Positions 59,781 to 64,000 of a stretch of DNA of 64,000 bases are shown in pieces. The translations under genes were made by a program, and so were the position numbers. The stretch is taken from assembly GCA_947168885.1 (NCBI GenBank), contig CAMVNQ010000003.1, forward strand, positions 124,001 to 188,000. The letters run 5' to 3'. This stretch comes from an uncultured Clostridia bacterium. Lineage in GTDB: Bacteria > Bacillota > Clostridia > Oscillospirales > Ruminococcaceae. The notes beneath the pieces were generated by a model. The model worked only from the letters and a program-made list of their open reading frames with translations. It made no database searches and was not told the DNA's origin. Position 1 is the stretch's first letter. Each line of letters begins with the position of its first letter.

Positions 59781-61117
59781 AATCCTTTTTCGCGGAGATC
59801 GCTTACAAGCTCTATATAAAAGCTTCGGACATCGAACTCGGGTATATCCTCGCGGTTCAGGTCGATCATATCCGCATGGGTAACGCCGCGGTTCCCGTTC
59901 ACGCGAAGAGCGCGGAACGCCGCACCCCACTCCATTGACGTTATCGCGACAAGTCCATCGTTCTCACCGTCGGACTTCCTCACGAACGGCAGCGACACGT
60001 TGAGCGGGAAGCGCCCGCTCGAAGCGTATTTCGCCGCCGAACCGACGCTCTGATAATAAACATCGGGGCTGTCTGGAGTCTCCTCGTTGAACTTCGTGCA
60101 CGCACTCTCGCGGAGATCGGCGACCGCAGACAGGAAATCGGGCTCGGTGTCCCCTACCCTGCGCGCCGCTGCGTTGTACATCTTTGCCATGCGCTGACGC
60201 GCTTCCTCCGAGAACTTGTTGTAGATGTTCTCGACGAAGATGCAGCCGCGATGCGGTGTATTAACGGTAGTAAGCGATGCTATGTACTTGTCCGAGCCGA
60301 GATGTGTTATCGCGTAGCGTGTATCAAGTCCGCCCTTTGAATGCGCGATTACATTCACCTTTTCACAGCCAAGCTCGGCGACGACCTCCTCGATGCGTTT
60401 CGCGAGTTCGGCGGCGCTGTCCTTAACCGAAAGCGCGGACTGCTGGTTCCCGTAGCGTATCACGGCACCGCAGCGCTCCAGTGCGCCGGGTACACGTCCC
60501 CAGTAATTGAGGACATTGCTGTCACGGAAGAAGACACCGTGAACGAAGAGTATCGGGTATTTTGTCACGCAGACCTTCTTTTCCGCATATTCCCGTTCAC
60601 GAAGCTCGTGGCGCTTTTCGTAAAGGAACTCACGGTTCGCCTGAACAATAAGTATCACAATGAACGGGATATTCACGACCGGCACCATGCAGAAGCACGC
60701 CGCAAGCGCCTTTATAACAAGTCCCGCCATTGTCGAGGTCACAAGTATGCGGATAATGCCGTTCCACAGATAAACGAAACAGGTCACGAGCACGAGTATG
60801 ATATACGGTGCGTCCGATTCGGTGCGGAAAAGCCCGTTTACAACGCGGTATATCTCAACACCCGCCTCGGCGTAGAATCCGACGAGCACCGATGTTAGCA
60901 GATCGGCACCGCCGACGAGCACAGATGTGCGCAGAAAACGGCAGCGGTAGATGCCCGGGAATATATTCATAAGCGTGAAGGGCGCGAAAAGCACTGCCGC
61001 CCATGTCATAGTATCAAAAATACCAACACCGGAAGCGTCCGCAAAAAGACTGACTCCCGGTATTGCCGCAAGTATTGCTGTGTCGATTATAAGAAAAAGT
61101 GCTCTTACAAATGCCAT
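59777..61117 (-). CDS. Membrane-anchored lipase / alpha-beta hydrolase
   Basis: 446 residues. The first 165 hold about four membrane helices; the rest is an alpha/beta hydrolase with YPILFVHGVFF, nucleophile S260 in IAHSKGG, D387 in GENDGLV and H414 in GVTHADMI, the triad of Geobacillus-type lipases. The substrate is unknown. The ATG lies 1 bp after the stop codon of the MurR/RpiR gene, so the two are coupled. The stop codon at 59777-59779 falls in the target duplication of the MITE. Confidence 0.9.
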   Translation of the reverse strand: MAFVRALFLIIDTAILAAIPGVSLFADASGVGIFDTMTWAAVLFAPFTLMNIFPGIYRCRFLRTSVLVGGADLLTSVLVGFYAEAGVEIYRVVNGLFRTESDAPYIILVLVTCFVYLWNGIIRILVTSTMAGLVIKALAACFCMVPVVNIPFIVILIVQANREFLYEKRHELREREYAEKKVCVTKYPILFVHGVFFRDSNVLNYWGRVPGALERCGAVIRYGNQQSALSVKDSAAELAKRIEEVVAELGCEKVNVIAHSKGGLDTRYAITHLGSDKYIASLTTVNTPHRGCIFVENIYNKFSEEARQRMAKMYNAAARRVGDTEPDFLSAVADLRESACTKFNEETPDSPDVYYQSVGSAAKYASSGRFPLNVSLPFVRKSDGENDGLVAITSMEWGAAFRALRVNGNRGVTHADMIDLNREDIPEFDVRSFYIELVSDLREKGF

Positions 61118-62005
61118 TTATGTCATTTCCCCGCTTACGTCGCTGTCGTCCTCTTTCTTGTATGCCTCGTTCTTCTCCCAGAGATCCTCAAGACGGGCAA
61201 GTGTTTTTTCGAGCTTATCGCTGTTCTTCATGCCTACCTCGGCGACGAGTGCGTTCACAAGGCTCAGAGGTGCGGCAAGGCTGTCGGCGTAGCTTATGAT
61301 GTCGCTTCGTGCGAGAAGGAGCTGGTCGGCGTACTCGGCGAGCGGCGACGCTTCCGAGTCGGTTATCGCGATGATGTTCGCGCCGCACTCCTTGGCATAG
61401 GCCGTAGCTGTAAGTGTGTTCTTGAAATACCGCGGGAAGGAGATAGAGATGAACACGTCCTCCTTGCCGAGGTTTATGAGCTGCTGGAGTATGCCGCTCG
61501 AATTGATCGGCTGAACATGGACGACACTGTCACAGGAAAGGCTCAGGTAATTTGCGAGGAAGCGTGCGAGGATATCGCTGCTCATAGCGCCGAAGATATA
61601 CACGCGGCGCGCTGAGATTATCTTATCGACCGCGGCATTGAAGCTCTCCTCCGACATATTCTCAAGGGTATAGCGGATACGGTCTATGTCCTGGGTCATA
61701 ACGCTTTTGAGCAGGTTTCCGCCCTCTAATCGGTCGGCGGAGATGTTTAACCTCTGAAGCGTTGTCAGGCGGTTCCTGCCGTAGCTTCGGAGAGCCTGCT
61801 GCATCTCGGGATAGCCTTCAAAACCCATTTCGTCGGCGAAGCGTACCACCGTGCTCTCGCTTACACCGACTGCGTTTCCGAGTTTCGCAGCCGTCATGAA
61901 CGCGGCTTTTTCGTAATGATCTATGATATATTTTGCGATATATCTCTGGCTTTTTGAAAATTCCGGCATACGTTTTTCAATTTCTGCAATAAGATTTGAT
62001 GACAT
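61118..62005 (-). CDS. MurR/RpiR-family transcriptional regulator
   Basis: 295 residues. A winged helix-turn-helix (TAAKLGNAVGVSESTVVRFADEMGFEGYPE) is followed by a SIS sugar-phosphate-binding domain (VYIFGAMSSDILARFLANYLS, FISISFPRYFKNTLTATAYAK). Such regulators sense sugar phosphates. AGGAGAAAAGG before the ATG at 62005 fixes the start. It is cotranscribed with the lipase gene, so its target may be that operon; no operator is evident. Confidence 0.94.
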   Translation of the reverse strand: MSSNLIAEIEKRMPEFSKSQRYIAKYIIDHYEKAAFMTAAKLGNAVGVSESTVVRFADEMGFEGYPEMQQALRSYGRNRLTTLQRLNISADRLEGGNLLKSVMTQDIDRIRYTLENMSEESFNAAVDKIISARRVYIFGAMSSDILARFLANYLSLSCDSVVHVQPINSSGILQQLINLGKEDVFISISFPRYFKNTLTATAYAKECGANIIAITDSEASPLAEYADQLLLARSDIISYADSLAAPLSLVNALVAEVGMKNSDKLEKTLARLEDLWEKNEAYKKEDDSDVSGEMT

Positions 62006-62055
62006 ATTTCCTTTTCTCCTTAGCCTTTTCTTGCAATTCTGCAATATATAAATGT

Positions 62056-62084
62056 ATTATACAACGTTCCGTAAAAAAAATCAA
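62056..62084 (-). promoter_or_regulatory. Sigma-A promoter of the MurR/RpiR-lipase operon
   Basis: On the minus strand, TTGATT (62079-62084), a 17-bp spacer and TATAAT (62056-62061). Confidence 0.8.
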
Positions 62085-62196
62085 GACCGAAATGCATTTT
62101 TTTACAATGCAGCTTGCAAAAAGCGAAGGAAGCATTTTCGCAAAGACCATATCTGTCATATCAGCCGTGACCGGCCGCAAAAATTTCAAAAAAAGG

Positions 62197-62225
62197 TTGA
62201 CTTTAGGGCGCGAAAAGTATATAAT
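62197..62225 (+). promoter_or_regulatory. Sigma-A promoter of guaB
   Basis: TTGACT (62197-62202), a 17-bp spacer and TATAAT (62220-62225). The leader to guaB is about 120 nt. Confidence 0.88.
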
Positions 62226-62268
62226 ATAATGTAAGATTTATTTGAAAAGTAAAGAAGTAAGAACGACG

Positions 62269-62293
62269 TTTCCCCCGCTTTAAGCGGGGGAAA
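62269..62293 (+). repeat. Leader hairpin of guaB, fourth pyrimidine/purine hairpin
   Basis: TTTCCCCCGC (62269-62278) pairs with GCGGGGGAAA (62284-62293). Further down, GTCC/GGAC and TTTTCC/GGAAAA pairs precede the ribosome site. It does not look like a purine riboswitch. It may regulate guaB expression or stabilise the message. Confidence 0.55.
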
Positions 62294-62354
62294 ATGCCAA
62301 ACAAAGCGCTTTTCCGTCCATAGCGGACAAGCGGCAGGAAAAGGAGAAAACGAT

Positions 62355-63863
62355 ATGGCATTTATTTATTCCGAACCCTCGCACACCTTCGGCGAGTATC
62401 TCATCATCCCCGGCTATTCTTCCTCACAGTGTATCCCCGCAAACGTATCACTGAGAACACCTGTTGTTAAGTTCAGAAAAGGCGAAGAAAGCGCCATCAA
62501 CATGAATATCCCCATGGTATCCGCTATAATGCAGTCGGTTTCCGGCGAAAAAATGGCTATCGCACTCGCAAAAGAGGGCGGTATCTCGTTCATTTACGGC
62601 TCCCAGACAGTTGAGGACGAAGCCGCTATGGTCGCAAGAGTAAAGGCTCACAAAGCAGGCTATGTAACAAGCGATTCCAACTTAAGCCCCGAGATGACAC
62701 TTGCGGACGTTCTTGCGCTCAAGGAAAAGACCGGTCACTCGACAATGGCTGTAACAGAGGACGGAACGCCGGATTCAAAGCTCCTCGGCGTTGTTACCGG
62801 ACGCGACTACAGAGTTTCGCGCATGGAAAAGACCGTCAAGGTAAAGGAATTCATGACCCCGTTTGACAAGCTTATCACGGCTCCCGCAGAGACGACACTC
62901 AAGGAAGCGAACGATATAATCTGGGATCACAAGCTCAATTCTCTCCCGATAATCGACAAGGACGGAAAGCTCCTTTACTTCGTATTCAGAAAAGACTATG
63001 ATTCACATAAAGAAAACAAGAACGAGCTCCTCGACTCGCAGAAACGCTACGTTGTCGGCGCAGGTATCAATACCCGTGACTATGAGCAGCGCGTTCCCGC
63101 CCTCATCGAAGCAGGCGCGGACGTTCTCTGCATCGACAGCTCCGAAGGATTCAGCGAATGGCAGAAGCTCACGATAGACTGGATAAGAGCAAAGTACGGC
63201 GACAGCGTTAAAGTCGGTGCCGGCAACGTCGTTGACAAGGAAGGTTTCAGATTCCTTGCCGACTGCGGCGCGGACTTCATCAAAGTCGGCATAGGCGGCG
63301 GCTCTATCTGCATCACCCGTGAGCAGAAGGGCATAGGCAGAGGACAGGCTACCGCACTTATCGAGGTATGCGCAGAACGCGACAAATACTTCGAAGAAAC
63401 CGGTATCTACGTTCCGGTATGCTCTGACGGCGGTATCGTTCAGGACTATCACATCACGCTCGCACTTGCTATGGGCGCCGATTTCGTAATGCTCGGACGC
63501 TATTTCTCGCGTTTCGACGAATCCCCGACAAACAAGCTCATGATGGGCGGTACATACGTCAAGGAGTACTGGGGTGAAGGCTCGAACAGAGCGCGCAACT
63601 GGCAGAGATACGATATGGGCGGCGACAAGAAGCTCTCGTTTGAAGAGGGCGTTGACAGCTACGTTCCCTATGCAGGTCCCCTCAAATCCAACGTTGCGAA
63701 CACGCTCGCAAAGGTACGCTCGACGATGTGCAACTGCGGTTCGCTCAGCATACCCGAGTTCCGTGAAAAGGCAAAGCTTACTCTCGTTTCGTCAACTTCT
63801 ATCGTCGAGGGCGGTTCCCACGACGTTATCCTTAAGGAAAGCCGCACCGGCAGAGCAGAATGA
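62355..63863 (+). CDS. guaB: IMP dehydrogenase, Tritrichomonas-like type
   Basis: 502 residues. It oxidises IMP to XMP, the committed step to GMP. The catalytic loop is [20 protein letters not shown] with C319; the flap holds R418 and Y419 in [11 protein letters not shown], then [12 protein letters not shown]. Two CBS modules sit at about 110-225. C319, R418 and Y419 have the same numbers as in the well-studied Tritrichomonas foetus enzyme, so the two are collinear; classical bacterial GuaB has GPGSICTTR instead. AAAGGAGAAA lies before the ATG. Own promoter and terminator. Confidence 0.95.
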   Translation: MAFIYSEPSHTFGEYLIIPGYSSSQCIPANVSLRTPVVKFRKGEESAINMNIPMVSAIMQSVSGEKMAIALAKEGGISFIYGSQTVEDEAAMVARVKAHKAGYVTSDSNLSPEMTLADVLALKEKTGHSTMAVTEDGTPDSKLLGVVTGRDYRVSRMEKTVKVKEFMTPFDKLITAPAETTLKEANDIIWDHKLNSLPIIDKDGKLLYFVFRKDYDSHKENKNELLDSQKRYVVGAGINTRDYEQRVPALIEAGADVLCIDSSEGFSEWQKLTIDWIRAKYGDSVKVGAGNVVDKEGFRFLADCGADFIKVGIGGGSICITREQKGIGRGQATALIEVCAERDKYFEETGIYVPVCSDGGIVQDYHITLALAMGADFVMLGRYFSRFDESPTNKLMMGGTYVKEYWGEGSNRARNWQRYDMGGDKKLSFEEGVDSYVPYAGPLKSNVANTLAKVRSTMCNCGSLSIPEFREKAKLTLVSSTSIVEGGSHDVILKESRTGRAE

Positions 63864-63969
63864 TCATCGCCGGCGTGGTCTTTCGATCATCCCCTCTGTC
63901 ACCTGCGGCGACACATCCCCGCTATCGGGGAGATAACGCTGGACCCGAAAGTTTCAGAACAGAATGAAG

Positions 63970-64000
63970 ACAGCAGACCCGAAAAAGGTCTGCTGTTTTT
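63970..64000 (+). terminator. Terminator of guaB
   Basis: ACAGCAGACC pairs with GGTCTGCTGT across 7 nt, followed by a T-run that reaches the window end. Confidence 0.88.

Noticed and set aside
62226-62354. Purine riboswitch ahead of guaB
   Set aside because: The three-helix core with its conserved pyrimidine-rich junction is not seen; only simple hairpins are present.
1-64000. CRISPR array, tRNA or rRNA genes
   Set aside because: I found no regularly spaced repeats, cloverleaf-like sequences or rRNA-like stretches in the window.

Overview
The window looks like a chromosomal segment of an anaerobic, low-motility-signal Gram-positive Clostridia bacterium, most likely Oscillospiraceae (Ruminococcus-like). 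This is an inference from several things: bacillota-type gene order (infC-rpmI-rplT; plsX-rnc-smc-ftsY; yhbY-nadD-yqeK-rsfS), strong Shine-Dalgarno sites (AAGGAGG type), sigma-A promoters that nearly all have 17-bp spacers, lipoproteins, a class B sortase, a PASTA-domain kinase-like protein, an iorAB-paaK locus, and Thr/Glu/Pro-rich extracytoplasmic linkers. Base composition is roughly balanced (judged by eye, not computed). I saw no rRNA, tRNA, CRISPR array, prophage or complete insertion sequence.

Layout. 1-629 is gene-poor and hairpin-rich. 630-2604 holds a ParB-like gene, a small unknown gene and, from a divergent promoter, a small HEYGH membrane protein. 2636-6584 holds a PASTA pseudokinase, pheA, secG and a small unknown gene. 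6613-8041 is the L20-controlled infC-rpmI-rplT operon. 8245-10053 has a divergent membrane-protein/SpoU-methyltransferase pair, followed by a MITE-like element. 10254-24603 is a long housekeeping run (topA, trmFO, plsX, rnc, radical SAM, smc, ftsY, rdgB, yhbY, nadD, yqeK, rsfS), interrupted by a TIGR04076/GNAT pair. 24692-30691 carries rpsU, yqeG, an AP-endonuclease-like gene, aroQ, an M24 peptidase, efp, a CD1247-like protein, and a ribU gene under an FMN riboswitch with an unusually long insertion.

30910-40867 contains two MoxR-DUF58-large-membrane-protein modules, one with a transglutaminase and one with a DUF4129-like partner, separated by a DHH phosphoesterase and a small lipoprotein. 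40904-46859 has an orphan BMP-type binding lipoprotein, a 630-nt hairpin-rich leader or non-coding RNA, a foldase-like lipoprotein, pepF and a flavin reductase. 46906-53815, on the minus strand, carries a degenerate-GGDEF/EAL response regulator with an HPt protein and a zinc-ribbon membrane protein, then a sortase B with Fn3 domains and proS. 54059-59549 is iorA-iorB-GNAT-paaK and a response-regulator diguanylate cyclase. A second MITE copy, a lipase with a MurR/RpiR regulator, and guaB finish the window.

Working together: pheA (de novo Phe) and iorAB-paaK (arylacetate activation and reversible 2-oxoacid:ferredoxin chemistry) suggest two routes to aromatic amino acids. The GGDEF and EAL proteins suggest a c-di-GMP circuit. 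The MoxR/DUF58/transglutaminase modules, sortase, foldase and PASTA pseudokinase point to cell-envelope work. The most noteworthy items are the two MITE copies with clear 4-bp target duplications, the enlarged FMN riboswitch, the zinc-ribbon PASTA pseudokinase, the long structured leader at 42525-43154, and a GuaB that is collinear with the well-studied Tritrichomonas foetus IMP dehydrogenase.
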